This document shows positions 33,603-44,765 of a DNA stretch of 64,000 nucleotides, in pieces (the stretch's first letter is position 1; each line of letters begins with the position of its first letter). The stretch is from Agarophyton chilense (Eukaryota; Rhodophyta; Florideophyceae; Gracilariales; Gracilariaceae), in NCBI GenBank assembly GCA_030374765.1, contig JARGXX010000092.1:992001-1056000 (forward strand). Reading direction: 5' to 3'. The position numbers and the translations under genes were made by a program. Below the pieces are notes generated by a model, which saw nothing but the letters and a program-made list of their open reading frames with translations, made no database searches and had not been told where the DNA came from.

Positions 33603-34795
33603 ATGGATGCCGAAATCATACTCTACCGACAAGACAATAAAACTCCTACGATAGGCCCAGTTGCCATTTCAACGGCGACGATGTCGCCTGAACCACATAG
33701 TGATACTGTTAGCGACCGCAGGAGCACAATAAGCCAGCTGCAAGGAGTACTGATTCCCCTGTACGACCCTGAAAGGATTCGCCGAAGACCCATGGTGGCA
33801 ACGCGTTTACGAGAACGCTTCACCAGGGCCACCTCTAGGCCAGGATCACCCCCAGGGGAACCCTGAAAGACCGAAGGAATTAGAGAGAACATTCCAACAG
33901 GATTTGCCGACCTTCTCTGGCCCCGTCCCCATGAGCTCTGCTTTGCCCATGCATATTCGATTATGGCATGCGCCTCGCTACAGCGATCGCTGACCATATG
34001 GATTACCTCATTACGCAAATCGTCCCCAAGGTCATGGAGTCTGAGTTACTCATGGGCTCCTTCGTTCAAGTCGTTCAAGGATCAATCACCAGCCTGTCAG
34101 GCAAACCGGTCCCTAGGACCATTCCACAAGTCAACCATCCGGCATCCAAATGGCAACCCCCTACCGAACCCCGAAGATTGGCGGTATTACCCGCCCCTCG
34201 CTGGGAACGCTTTCAGGATAATACAATGGAAAGACAATCTAGGAGCAGAAGAGAGGCCCCGCATTTTGAAGAGAGACAGACATAAAGGACAATATGAGGT
34301 ACAGCGACCTCAGGGCTCCATCAGATTTGATAGAGAGATCAGTCCTTTAGGTCCCTTTTTTGTTGGAAAGAAAAAAAGTAGCCGCATGAGAAAGAAGAAC
34401 AGAAGGAGTAAAAGAATATACCATATCAGCACGAGTGGTCCCAAATCGGCCTCGACCGAATCGACCGACTCGAAAGTGAATGAGGTTGCCGTTCGAGGCC
34501 TCAAACCATAGCCAACGACAAACAAAATTTTCCTTATGGTTCGAGACTACCAAAATTACCCGCTGGCCGACAGGTCCCCGAAATATTCTGGTTCGGTGTC
34601 TCGGAGAGTCGCCAAATGGGTCTAACGGATGAAACTAACCATTACAGACAAGTTCTTGGGTTCCGATCCCATTTCTGTCTTCAAGTTTCTCAGTTGGTTC
34701 CGTAAGGGTTGTGAATAGAACGGTGTCCACGTGGTTGCCACTCTGTACTTTTTCCTGTTAAGGTTTGGTCGACTGTGTCCCCGAGCCCTTTGGAG
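33603..34795 (+). pseudogene. Gypsy-2 gag (copy 2)
   Basis: Starts at ATG 33603. The first 87 codons end at a TGA (33864); the following homologous part (TAIADHMDYLITQIVPKVMES to about 34285) is in another frame. A further gag-like stretch is readable at 34600-34760 (ITDKFLGSDPISVFKFLSWFRKGCE and a hydrophobic VATLYFFL), like the capsid helix region of gypsy gags. Truncated by Copia-1 before any zinc knuckle. Confidence 0.7.
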
Positions 34796-35426
34796 TGTTG
34801 GAAATAATGGAAAACAAAAGTGGATTTAAGCATGGGCACTTTTGGGCACCCTCCGCGGGAAAACGCATATGCGCCTCATCTCAATCTCAACGTGAAACGG
34901 CCATCTGATTGGCTACTGCAAATGCCCTCATGCAACGTGGTATGGACAAGTGGTCGGGTTCTAATGGGGCATGTTGGGGCTTCGGCCCAAGTGGAGCGAT
35001 TTGATTGGACGAGAGCGCTGAATAAGCACGGGCTATGCAGTTGGAGAGAATGTGCGAATGTGGGCTGGATACGGGGTTTGGCCGTAACAGCCGAATCTGG
35101 GCTGCGCGGGGTGGTTGGCACTGGCGCACCACTTTGGATGATTTTTGGAGTTTTTATTTGATATGCTTCATGATTGAAATCGTTTTGGCGCACAACTCCT
35201 CATCGCACAGTGACAAGGTGTGAGACGTGGGTGACCCGCTGACGGTCAGCACCGGCGGCGGAAGTGCGTGCGAAGTAGGTATAGTTTTCAATGACGGTCG
35301 CCAACGATCGAAGTAAATGTCAAGGCTGACTACCTTCCTTTGTTTCTCTTCTTTTATTTTTCTCTTCTTCTCGTCTTTTCCCCCTCTTCTTCCTTTTCCT
35401 TTACCTAACCTGCGCTCACGTTGTGA
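34796..35426 (+). repeat. Copia-1 LTR-1 (copy 2)
   Basis: 631 bp from TGTTGGAAATAATGG to TTGTGA. Compared with the 674-bp form at 60314-60987 it lacks about 40 bases right after the terminal TGTTG. Confidence 0.8.
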
Positions 35427-35440
35427 GGTCATGGGCCCAG
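35427..35440 (+). other. Primer-binding site, Copia-1 copy 2
   Basis: GGTCATGGGCCCAG directly after the LTR: one mismatch from the complement of the anticodon arm of eukaryotic initiator tRNA-Met. Confidence 0.75.
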
Positions 35441-36339
35441 AGCGTCGACGGTTCGCACACGTCACGCTCTACTAACATTTATTTGGATTCAAGAAGATTC
35501 CCTACTGCGACAGGTGCGCGATCTACGACTAACGCTCATCTGGATTCAAGAAGTTTTTTTTGTTTTGCGACAGGCGTGTACCCTGCGGACTTCCTCCTTG
35601 GTGGCGAAAACATATCGCGTTTGTTAGTACCCTCTTGGCACGAGACCGGGAAGTCTGCCAAATCCTGCCCTCCGTCCGTAGAGTACGGAGGTCGATGAAT
35701 TGGGTTTGCAAGTGTAGAAGCAACCGTACTACACCACACGACCGCGCTACTTTCCCGCAAGAGGCTAGCTTGGGTCAACTGGGGGAAGTGTATCTTGACG
35801 ACACCCCTCCTTTGGACGCCTCGTAGGGACTAAAAGCGCCGGACTCTGAAGTGCGCAGAGTTCAGTAGGTAATCAAAGCGTACCTCACCTGGAGAGAGTA
35901 ACAAGGGTCCAGGGGATCATCCTTTAGGGTAGCGGAGGTAGTTCCTCCCGCCAGTTCGTCCGCCTACGTCGAGCAAGTCTCGGTAGGTTCAATCAAGAAG
36001 TTTCAACCCGAAGTCGAGAAGTTTGTCTGTTCCGGGTACGCTTTCTGCCACTGCCCGTGAGTATACTCCAAGCGTGGGAGCAACTGAGCTCCACTTGTGA
36101 TGGCGTACGAGACGCGTCTCGGTGAACGTTGCAGACTACGTCAAAACTCTCTGCTGTCGTCCTCGCTGTCGAAAATTTGAGTTGGGATACTCCGTGCGGG
36201 CAAGCTCGGCCACGAATTCATCACTGCTCGTGGCCCTTTCCTAAACTTCCCTAAGCATTGAGTCCCTCACTCTGCTTCCCACCACTTATTAATTTCGTTT
36301 GGTTCCATTCTATCTGTTCCGTGGATAACAGACCGAAAC
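35441..36339 (+). other. Copia-1 leader (copy 2)
   Basis: Untranslated leader shared with 59403-60296 (minus) and 979-1648 (minus). Contains two similar stretches of ATTTGGATTCAAGAAG / ATCTGGATTCAAGAAG. No open frame of note. Confidence 0.7.
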
Positions 36340-37290
36340 ATGTCGGATACGGATATGGAATCAGAAAATACTACCTGGATGAAGATTCCGCGCTTTCATG
36401 GCAAACGAGGTGATGATCATGGTTTATGGCGTAATCGCCTTCGTGCAGCCTGTTGTGTGAGAGGTGCGTGGACCGTCGTCAAGACAGGTTCTGGACATTC
36501 GGAAAATACCGAAGCTACGTCGGATACCGCTATTTATAGCGCTCGAGTTGTCGCCAAGCGCAAGAAGGCAGGTGTAATCATCATATCCGCCTTGGGTGAT
36601 GCGCCGCTTCGTGTGGTCATGGATTTCGACGACGACCCGGCGCGCATGCTCGCATTACTTGATGCACGGTATGCATCTAATCGTACTGTATCCAGAATTT
36701 CTGTACAGACACAACTATTCCGTATGGCGTACAATGGTCAGAATATGTTAGGCTATGTGGACCAGTACACGGCGCCATTTGCTCACTTAGAGCGCATGGG
36801 TAAGTATGTGGCAGTACTGGAGTCGCACAAAGCTCCCATGTTACTTGCTTCCATTGATCCCAATTGCGCACTGGAGTCTACTGCTGCAGCTCTTCGAACA
36901 AAGGATATAGCTGAGCTTACATGGGACAACGTTGCCACGACCCTCATAGATGAATACAATGCCAAACAGGTGTCTGCAAGGCCATCTGGACGTTGTTCAG
37001 GCCGCAAGAATAAGGGGAGGAACAAATCTGGTCGACATTCTGAATCAACTAATCGTACCCGCAATAGTTCAAACAACGAAGGTGAGGCGTCTGATTGTCA
37101 TTGCGACATTGAGTCTACTGCTCGTGCGCTTGCTGCCGCCTTGAGATCGTCAACACCCGGTCGTTCTGGATCGAGCAATGGACATCATTGCGACTTCTGT
37201 GATTGCGATGGACACACACAGTATCGTTGCTTTATGAACCCAGACAATCCCAACAAACACTTGCCGCAGAGTATTCTCGATAGACTGTAG
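36340..37290 (+). CDS. Copia-1 gag (copy 2), intact frame
   Basis: 316 residues from ATG 36340, uninterrupted. The N-terminal capsid-like domain contains PRFHGKRGDDHGLWRNRL, VIIISALGDAPLRVVMD, YASNRTVSRISVQTQLF and the DQYTAPFAHLERM helix. Residues about 200-240 are basic and serine/asparagine-rich. Near residue 285 is the nucleocapsid zinc knuckle C-DF-C-DCDG-H-TQYR-C. In the related copy at 58122-59402 the frame continues into protease; here a TAG ends it just before. It may still be translated, but with pol dead it could act only as a stand-alone Gag. Confidence 0.85.
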   Translation: MSDTDMESENTTWMKIPRFHGKRGDDHGLWRNRLRAACCVRGAWTVVKTGSGHSENTEATSDTAIYSARVVAKRKKAGVIIISALGDAPLRVVMDFDDDPARMLALLDARYASNRTVSRISVQTQLFRMAYNGQNMLGYVDQYTAPFAHLERMGKYVAVLESHKAPMLLASIDPNCALESTAAALRTKDIAELTWDNVATTLIDEYNAKQVSARPSGRCSGRKNKGRNKSGRHSESTNRTRNSSNNEGEASDCHCDIESTARALAAALRSSTPGRSGSSNGHHCDFCDCDGHTQYRCFMNPDNPNKHLPQSILDRL

Positions 37291-38352
37291 TCACAACCCA
37301 AGCGAATGGGTGGCAGTAGTGGTAGAGGCGCCTCGAGCAAGTCTTCTGGATAGTCTGGCAAAACCGAAATTTCTGGTGCAACTGTTGAAAGGACCACTAT
37401 AATTCTGCCAAATGACCTAAATACCTGGGCAGACAGCGGTGCGACAGTACATTGCTTCCATTCTGTTTGAGCGCTCATGCCCGGTTCACTACAACCTTGT
37501 TACGAAAGAACAGTGATGCTTGCCGATAAAACATCTGTTGTGTCTACACCATACGGAGAGGTGATCATTCCTTTGGAAAATACGAACAAACGTCTGAGTG
37601 ATGCGCTACTGACCCCCTTCTGAGATACAACTTGGTTTCAACCGGTTGTTTGGCCGACAAAGGTATTGAGTCGCTCTTCGATCGTCGCAGTGTATGTTTG
37701 ACGCTACAGTCCTATGCTTATGAGGTGGGCCTTGGTGATCGTGACAAGGTATCTCGCATGTACACACAGCCTCAACCTTTACGGCTTGCTGGTGTGGAAC
37801 TTGCGTTTTCGACTAAGTCTAGGGAGACTCATCTGTAGCACAGACGACTGGCTCACATCAAACCACGTGATCTGCAACAGGTGCACAAGTACACAGATGG
37901 AGTGCCCCAATTGTGTGACATGGAGGAGGTATGCCGAGCATGTCGACCTGGCAAGGCTCATAAGCTTCCGTTTCCAGGTCACTTTGAAAATGCATACGTG
38001 GTTGGTGACTTTGTGCACTCGGATATTGTAGGTCCTCTGGAAAAAGTATTTTCCGGACAAGTTTCAATATGAATGTACATTCGTCGATGATCACTCAAGG
38101 TATGTGTTTCTACGTCTGGTGATCCATCGCAGTGCTCTCGCAGATGTGTTTGTGGATATTACGGCAAATTTTAAGCAGCTTGGGGGAGTGCATATCAAAA
38201 TTCTGCACTCGGACGGTGCACAAAGATATATTGCGCTGGAAGAGAACTGGGTGGCGAAACATGGCCTCAGTTCTTTCTCTGCTCCATACACCCCCGAACA
38301 CAACGCTACTGCTGAGCGCATCAATCGTACCATAGTGCAAGCTGCTCGATCG
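37291..38352 (+). pseudogene. Copia-1 protease-integrase remnant (copy 2)
   Basis: The protease active site is visible as WADSGATVHCFHS (about 37430), followed by a stop. The GAG-pre-integrase and integrase are split over frames: MEEVCRACRPGKAHKLPFPGHF, HSDIVGPL, HRSALADVFVDITANFKQLGG, LHSDGAQRYIALEENW and the glutamate segment NATAERINRTIVQAARS. The break at about 38352 joins the gene-like minus-strand frame. Confidence 0.85.
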
Positions 38353-39241
38353 TGCTGGGGACTTTCCGTCTCCCAAACGCAAGCAACAAACTCGTCGTCT
38401 GGGTTTCCTTCAAAGTTTTATGAAAACATGGCGCTTCGTCGGCTGGAGTTTCTGAAACCCCGGCACACAGCCGAAGGACAGCAAACACTGCTCTTGATGC
38501 AGGCTTTTGTGCTTCGGGTGCCACTATTTTGTCAACCTCATGCTCAGCAGAAGATTCCACTTTCCCGTCTGTAGACTCATTTCTCGGCTGAATCCGATCA
38601 AAATTTACAGATTTCATTGCCTCTGGCGAAAGGTCTGACATAATCTCAGGCGCATCATTTCTGCCTTGAAAAACTTCGCTGCCTGAGTCTAGATGCTCTT
38701 CAACCGTTTTCTCCCCCACGCTGCTTTCAAGGGGCTCACTGTCGTGTGGAAATTCCTCTCGTCATTGTTCGAACCAGTCAATTGTTCCATAGTTGATTCC
38801 GCTTTGTCTTTTTTGGGTGTTTGTAATATCAACCACATCGCCGAATTCAGCATTGTTCCCCATCGCGGATTTGTCTACTCTCGAGGGCTCAGTATCCAAA
38901 CCCCCCACCTGTCTCTGGAGTTGAAGCTTTTCGAGATCGCTTACGGTTCTTCTCTTCTTCACCGAAATCAGTCCCAGAAGTGATGCCACTCGTTTGCGGG
39001 GATCCTGGCACTATTTCGATGCCTCTTGCGGACACTGCGCGATTCTCGCTTCTAAGATCTTCGATTTCAGTCATTTTCTCGTCCGCCATCTTTAAGTTCA
39101 TGGGTTCTTTCATTGACTTTTTTTCAGTGCCAAGAACTTTTTCAGAATTTGCAAGAATTGCGCTTGAGATGGTTTCAGTTGTTTTTGTTTTTCCACCGGA
39201 GGAAGTTCAAGCTGTTTCCCATTATCGACGGTCGCAACGTC
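38353..39241 (-). pseudogene. Frameshifted C-terminal part of a gene-like frame
   Basis: Continuation of the minus-strand frame ending at 39242. Protein-like stretches alternate between frames: EKMTEIEDLRSENRAVSARG, SVKKRRTVSDLEKLQLQRQV, TEPSRVDKSAMGNNAEFGD, EHLDSGSEVFQGRNDAPEIM and MSDLSPEAMKSVNFDRIQPR. Composition is acidic/serine-rich, like a disordered regulatory tail. Truncated on the left by Copia-1 copy 2. No family recognised. May instead be the spliced 3' part of the gene, but no clear intron borders were seen. Confidence 0.35.
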
Positions 39242-40084
39242 TTAAAAACCACTGCCAGCCTCTAAATGCGATTGTACGTTTTCGGGATGTTGAAAGTTCT
39301 CATTTTCGACAGCTTCATCCTCACCAGCTAATTCTGACATTTCCCTTTGAATACTTCTTGCAGTGTGGGTCCGAGTCGGTGCCTCCGCTGTCGACGCTGA
39401 TTGCTTGTTAAAATTTGGCTTGAGTCCAATGTTCGCTACAATCAGCTTCCGTCCAGCTTGGCAAATTTCGCCTGCACTACGATCAGATTCAGCAAGCCTG
39501 GAATTGTCTGTTAAAGTGACTAGTTCAGCCATGGCCTCTGAGTTCACAACTGACAAGCCACCTTCATGGACTGCAGGGGTTTTGGTTGACCCAAAACCCC
39601 CCAATTCTGTAAGATACTCATCGCCATGGACTCTATCTAACACCTTCCCGTCGGAATGAGTTCTACTCAGGGGAAGTTTAATATCTGTGAAAAGTCGGCG
39701 GAGCTCCAAAATTCCTAGATTGCACTTCCAATGTGTGTCCGAGGCGCAGATTTGCAGCAGTTGGGCCATGCAGCAGGCAATGATGAGCTTAAAGCAGTGA
39801 TAATGATGGGTAAGACAGCGCTCCGTGGAGAGAGCGTCAGCCAGGGCGTGTAAATCGTCTTGGCCAGTGAGGCGTCTCTCCGGAAATCTCTTGGAGTCGC
39901 CCGGCGTATTCTCAGCGGCCTCGACGAGGATAACGACTGTCTGAAGACGTGCAGGTAGCCAGCCTGTGCTGGCAAGAAGCTGCTCATCTGGGAGTTGGAC
40001 GGTGCGATGTGCCCAAGCGGCGGTGAGTGTGACGCAGTCGGGCTCCTGTTGGTGCAGCGGGGACGCAGGGTCAGAAGGGAGTTG
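39242..40084 (-). pseudogene. Gene-like open frame, possibly an internal exon of a host gene
   Basis: 280 open codons on the minus strand. The N-terminal half looks folded: VQLPDEQLLASTGWLPARLQ, TVVILVEAAENTPGDSKRFP, DDLHALADALSTERCLTHHY and FKLIIACCMAQLLQICAS. The C-terminal half is polar. The first in-frame ATG (39769) lies inside the conserved-looking part. Just upstream of the open stretch is a pyrimidine-rich run ending ttctag (40085-40090), which looks like a splice acceptor. I therefore read it as an exon of a host gene, now cut off downstream. No retroelement motif is present. Function unknown. Confidence 0.4.
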
Positions 40085-40228
40085 CTAGAACAGATCAATG
40101 GTTGATAAAGAAAGCAGAGGGGGTTGGCACTAGTTTCAGGGACGCGTCTTGCGGCGGCGACGTGATGTGCGGCTATTCCCTCAAAGTGGGCGCGCCTTCG
40201 AGGAAGATCGCGCACACACTGCGCCGAG

Positions 40229-42716
40229 ATGCAGAACGAAGCGCGGCGGAGACGGCGCGACGGGGTGGCATCGGGCTCCGGCGCGGCTGCGCGTGGGCGC
40301 AGCATGCGGCATGCGTCGGATGCTTTCAGCTCGTGGGGGGGAGCGAAGTCAAGGGGCTACGCCGCGTGGATGGCGTTAGGCGGAAGCGGCGAGGGGTTGT
40401 GGGCCGAACTGGAAATAAGGGTTGAACTGCTCCTTCGAGGATACATGCATGCGGTGCAGTGTGGTGGATACAGTCGCAGCGTAAGTTTTTGGCGCGATTT
40501 TTGCTCACGCCTGGCACAGGTTGCATCAAATGCATGAAATTCAAGCGCGGTGAGAAAAAGACACGCTTTTGTTTCAGAAAAGGCTACAGTAATACAAGCA
40601 AAGAAAAGGGCTCGTGAGGTCGCCTCTGCACCACCCCTCACAAATTGAGCGCAGGTTATGTAAATAAAAAGGAAAAGGAGTGAAATAGACGAGAAGAAGA
40701 GAAAAACAAAACAAGAAAAACAAGTGAAGGTAGTCAGCCTTGACAATATACTCCGGTCGTCGACGACCGTTATTGACAGTTATATCTTCCTTGCACGCAC
40801 TTGCGCCGCCGGTGCTGGCCGTCGGCGGGTCACTCTCGTCTCACAGCTTGCCACTGTGCGACGAGGAGTTGCCCGCCAAAACAATTTCAAACATAAATCA
40901 TAACTAATAAAACCTCAAAAAATCATCCAAAGTGGTGCGCCAATGCCAACCGCCCCGCGCAGCCCAGATTCGGCTGTTACGGCCAAACCCAATATCCAGC
41001 CCCCATTCGCACATTCTCTCCAACTGCAAAGCCCGTGCTCATTCAGCGCTCTCGTCCAATCAGATCGCTCCACTTTGGCCAAAGCCACAACACGCCCCAT
41101 TAGAACCAGAACACTTGTCCATACTACTTTGCATGAGGGCATTTGCAGTAGCTAATCAGATGGCCGTTTCACGTTGAGATTGAGATGAGGCGCATATGCG
41201 TTTTTCGGCGGAGGGTGTCCAAAAGTGCCCATGCTTAAATCCACTTTTGGTTTTTCACTATTTCCAAGCTTCCCAGGAGGTCGGAGTGGCTGTCGACCTA
41301 AATACTCAACAACCCCTACTTTTATCAGATGCTTCCGTTTTACATCGTACCATTTCCCCAACGAGCGCGGTTCCCCCGTATAAAAAACCTATTCTTCGTC
41401 ATGTTGTGCAGAAACCACCGCAATTGCAGCCACACAAGTATCATTCACACTCGTTCCCAGCCCATAGAACTATCTTGCCTGCCGCTGCACGGACTCCTGG
41501 AGCTCCGGGACCTGGTCATGCGTCTTTTGAATGCACCAGTGTCACAATCCCTGAGCCAGGGCGAACTCATCCAGTGGCTTTATCTTCGAATGAGGCCAAC
41601 CCTTCAGCCGCCCCACCGCGATCGCCTTTCCCAGCTCTGCTGGAAGTTATTCCTACTCCCAACGTACCTGGGAGTAATGCCGTGATAGCGGAGGCCAAGA
41701 TGAAATGTTTAATGGGCAGTATCATGCCACAATCGACCCAGGCAACACAGTTTGGGACGCAAGCCGTGCCCACCAGAATCCGCCTTGTATCCCTGCCGCC
41801 GATGAGTGCTACCCACACCGAGAGCTCTGTTACTCAGCCCAATATGGAAAAACCGGCGGCTCCTGTTTCTCAGAATGGGCCGAGTGATACGGTTTGGTCA
41901 CCGAAGGCAGCAAATGAGAGTTTAAAGAACTCTTCTGACATGCTTGCGAGTAAACAAGAAGTGCATGTGTCAAATGCTAAGGAAAGGGCTTTCAGAAACG
42001 TCGAGGCATTCTCCCGTTCTGCAAACAAGACCGAGATGGAATACTGTTCTTATCGCACCGACGCCATCATATCAATCATCGATTGCACCCCTCCCCCTCC
42101 CGTCTGAAAGCCGGCTACTGACCCTAAGATAGAAGAGACTGAAAACCCACTTTCTATCGTGGAAGAGCGCTGGAGAATGTATAACCAATTTGCTTATGAG
42201 TCGGACTCACCTACGCCGTTTCCGGACTCCAGCTTTAGATCTTCTTCAGGACGGTCTACAAGTACATCTTCCTCGAGACATGAGTCCTCGAATTCTCTTA
42301 CTCCGCGCCACGACGACTGATCAGAAACATTGGTACCTCAACGTTTCTCGACCAACACAGGAAATGCAAACTCTGGTGCTATTCCTGACAACGGCCAGCG
42401 AGAAGTGTTTCTGAAAGATTCACTGAACGAGGAAGTTAATGTCAGACCTGTTGTTTCCACTCAAAACAAAAGCGCGGGACAAAGAGCGATCGAGGACGTC
42501 GATAAGGTTTCAACTGCAAAAGATGGGCCATCACTCGAAAAAACTGAGGCTGTGGTTGGAGCGGACTCTGAGCCTGATGTGATAACTACGCCTAGCAATG
42601 GGGATGTTTGTGAAAGAAATGGACACGAGGGAGGGCTAACAACTGTTCAACTTTTGGATGCACTGGAAGGCGAACCAGAAGTTGCGATGAAGGAGCGGCT
42701 CGCTGCCGCGTGTTGA
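40229..42716 (+). pseudogene. Gene-like frame interrupted by a solo LTR, host pseudogene candidate
   Basis: Removing the solo LTR-1 and one copy of its target duplication (679 bases) leaves one plus-strand frame from about 40229 to the TGA at 42714, through VRKRHAFVSEKATVIQAKKR before the LTR and LLLSDASVLHRTISPTSAV after it. Besides the LTR it contains three in-frame stops, all TGA: 40535, 42105 and 42318. The product is serine/proline/threonine-rich, with ERWRMYNQFAYESDSPTPFP and a C-terminal TTVQLLDALEGEPEVAMKER. No known domain or retroelement motif. The part before 40535 overlaps GC-rich sequence and may not belong. Confidence 0.4.
40638..41311 (-). repeat. Solo LTR-1 of Copia-1 with target duplication
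   Basis: 674 bp, same length as the 5' LTR at 60314-60987, running TGTTGAGTATTTAGG (41311) to AATTTGTGA (40638) on the minus strand. Flanked by the direct repeat ACCCC at 40633-40637 and 41312-41316, the 5-bp duplication made by copia integrases. No internal sequence lies beside it, so it is the product of LTR-LTR recombination. Confidence 0.92.
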
Positions 42717-42756
42717 TGTAATGACATGGTCGAGTGCCTGTCAGTCAGTCAAGGTG

Positions 42757-43553
42757 GTCTTGGAAACCCTGGAACCAAAGTTACAGGAGACGATGGGCAC
42801 TTTTGGGCACTCCCTCCGCGAAAGCGCATATGGGCCTCTGCTAGAACCCAACGTGAATTGGCAATGTGATTGGCTACTGCAAATAGCTTTGTGCATCGTG
42901 GTGTCTACAAGTGTTGTGGATTGTGTGGCGAGCTAGTTCAGATCATCACAAGTGGCGCGCTGTGGTGGGACGAGGTCTAAACAAGTAGACTGAGTATGCA
43001 GATGGAGAGGAAGTGCGTTTCTGGGTTAGAATGGCAGATTTGAGTGCAATGTGCGATTCTGGCCTGAGAGAAAGAAATTGAATTGCTGGCACGGAAATTG
43101 ATGATTTTTTAGATCTGGTTCTGGATCAGGAGACTGGCAACGGATTTTGTTGTTGATTCTATTAGTTTGAATTGTTGTAGTGCTGTTTTGCGCGCGCTTT
43201 TCGTGTACACCTGCACACTCGACTAACGTGTTGTGATATGGCCCGACCACCACCGTCGCAGCGTGCGACGGCGGTGGAGCGCGCACGCTAGGTTATTTGT
43301 AGGTTGCGATCGGCGATGGTCAAGTAAACGGGTTGACCTAAGGCCGAATACCTTCACCATCCTTTTCTTACTTTTGTTTCTGTCTATCTCTTCTTCCCTA
43401 ATCTGCGCGCGTTGCGTCAAAGACCGCGCTATTTTCCCGCAAGAGGCTAGCAGGGGTCAACTGGTGAACGCTTATTGCGATATCTATTATCCTCCCTGGG
43501 GAGTCTCGTACGGATTCTAGAGCCCCTCGTTTTGAAGTGCGCAGAACAGGGTA
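42757..43553 (+). repeat. Diverged LTR-1 variant joined to a leader fragment
   Basis: 42757 to about 43410 follows LTR-1 (gggcacttttgggcac, gattggctactgcaaat) but is diverged and has extra sequence around 43000-43200. About 43415-43553 matches the Copia-1 leader (ttttcccgcaagaggctagc, gtcaactgg). The primer site between them is deleted. Ends at LTR-2a. Confidence 0.6.
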
Positions 43554-44240
43554 TGTTGGTGCAAGTGCCTATGCTGTCACGGAAAACCAAATGTGCAGGA
43601 GAGCATGGGCTGCTTTGGAGGGTGCCTCTGGAGAAGCGCATATGTGTATCAGCCGGACCTCAACGTTAACTCGTGCTGTGATTGGCTACTGCAAATATGC
43701 ACCTGCAATGTGGTGTGTAGAAGTGGTATGGCACTATTGGGATTTTCTGGAGTACACATGCGTATGTTGTCTACTTGTACTATTGTGCACGTTGTTCAGG
43801 ATGTCCAGCTGGTGTACTATGTACACGTCTCACAAGTTGTAACGAATGTACTTGGAGAAGAGCGTGTCATGTGTATTACAGAAGACTTGGTGTACTGTGC
43901 TGGAAGGTGAACGTGTGTGGAGGCGGATTGCAAAAAGCGTGTGCTGGCATATTGAATTTGTGCACACGTCAGTGTAATGATGTGTTGTGCACTGCTGTAT
44001 TGCCTAGTTGTGGGCTGCAATGAACTTTGGCTAGGGTTGATGTCGTGCTTGAATATGATTGGTAGTATTGGGTGTCCCTACTTTGTAGTCTAGGGTTTAC
44101 TCTGGGTTGGCGTCTAGTTGGCTGACATTTTGTGGTAGTATATAAGTGAGAGATTGAGCGCCTTCAAGTAAATCCGAGCTAGAGCTGGCGAACTTTCCTT
44201 TCATTTCTCAACCTTTCCTTCAGCCTTTCCCTTTCCATCA
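43554..44240 (+). repeat. LTR-2a copy, full length, inverted next to Copia-2 copy 1
   Basis: 687 bp from TGTTGGTGCAAGTGCC to CCCTTTCCATCA, the same length as 47948-48634 and 55760-56446. Contains the gaatatgattggtag block and the promoter-like tagtatataagtgag near 44140. It points opposite to the Copia-2 copy it touches, so it cannot be that copy's own 3' LTR in place. No target duplication (flanks gggta and atact). Confidence 0.88.
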
Positions 44241-44765
44241 ATACTCGCTGTCCATCGCCTTGATCCACGACTTGCAATAAGAACGTGACACTGCATCGCT
44301 GTACGAGCTAGGAGTGTCATCACTGGCCGTGAGTAGAGCAGTTGGGCGCCACCAGGACGAAGTCGGCTTTCGCACACGAGTAGACCTACGCAATGGCACT
44401 GGCTGTGGCACCTCAAGAGCATCTTGTGGAACATCGTTGGATTCTTCAACACCACTTTCTGGTACCTCATCCGGAGGTGTAACCGTGTCAGGATCCTCTT
44501 ACTTGGGTTCAACTGGTGGTTGAGAGGTGGAGGTTTGGTCAGATTTCGACTTCACCGAAATTTCAATCTCGGTATAGTTCTCATCACAATGATCAGTAGT
44601 CTCATCTAATTCATTGCGTTCATCCAACTTCACATCTCACGACACTACCACCTTTCTCTTCTGCTCATTCCACAGCTTGTAGCCATGGAATCCAGCAGTG
44701 CACCCAATGAAGATCGCATCAACGGCACGGTCCTCCAGCTTCCTCAGCTTATGATCTACCACCTT
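44241..44765 (-). pseudogene. Copia-2 integrase C-terminus and pre-RT linker (copy 1)
   Basis: Continuation of the 44766 frame past its stop: KVVDHKLRKLEDRAVDAIFI and GCTAGFHGYKLWNEQKRKVV, matching the usual copia segment on cofactor loops after the integrase, then SYSDAVSRSYCKSWIKAMDSEY in another frame, which is the start of the RT entry region. Cut at 44240. Confidence 0.8.

Larger units (their letters stand above)
33089..34795 (+). mobile_element. Gypsy-2 copy 2, 5' end only
   Basis: 5' LTR (33089-33477), primer site and gag on the plus strand, broken off at 34795 where the Copia-1 LTR begins. The rest of the element is not in the window. Confidence 0.8.
34796..38352 (+). mobile_element. 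Copia-1 copy 2, 3'-truncated
   Basis: 5' LTR (34796-35426), primer site (35427-35440), 0.9 kb leader, intact gag (36340-37290), decayed protease-integrase (37291-38352). RT, RNase H and the 3' LTR are missing. The element stops inside the integrase (after VQAARS) at unrelated gene-like sequence. Confidence 0.85.

Noticed and set aside
40535..42320. Selenoprotein reading of the three in-frame TGA codons
   Set aside because: No selenoprotein family resemblance, and the frame is also disrupted by an LTR. Nonsense decay is simpler.
43817..44020. Small ORFs recurring in each LTR-2 copy
   Set aside because: They recur because the LTR recurs, overlap on both strands, and break in some copies; no coding evidence.
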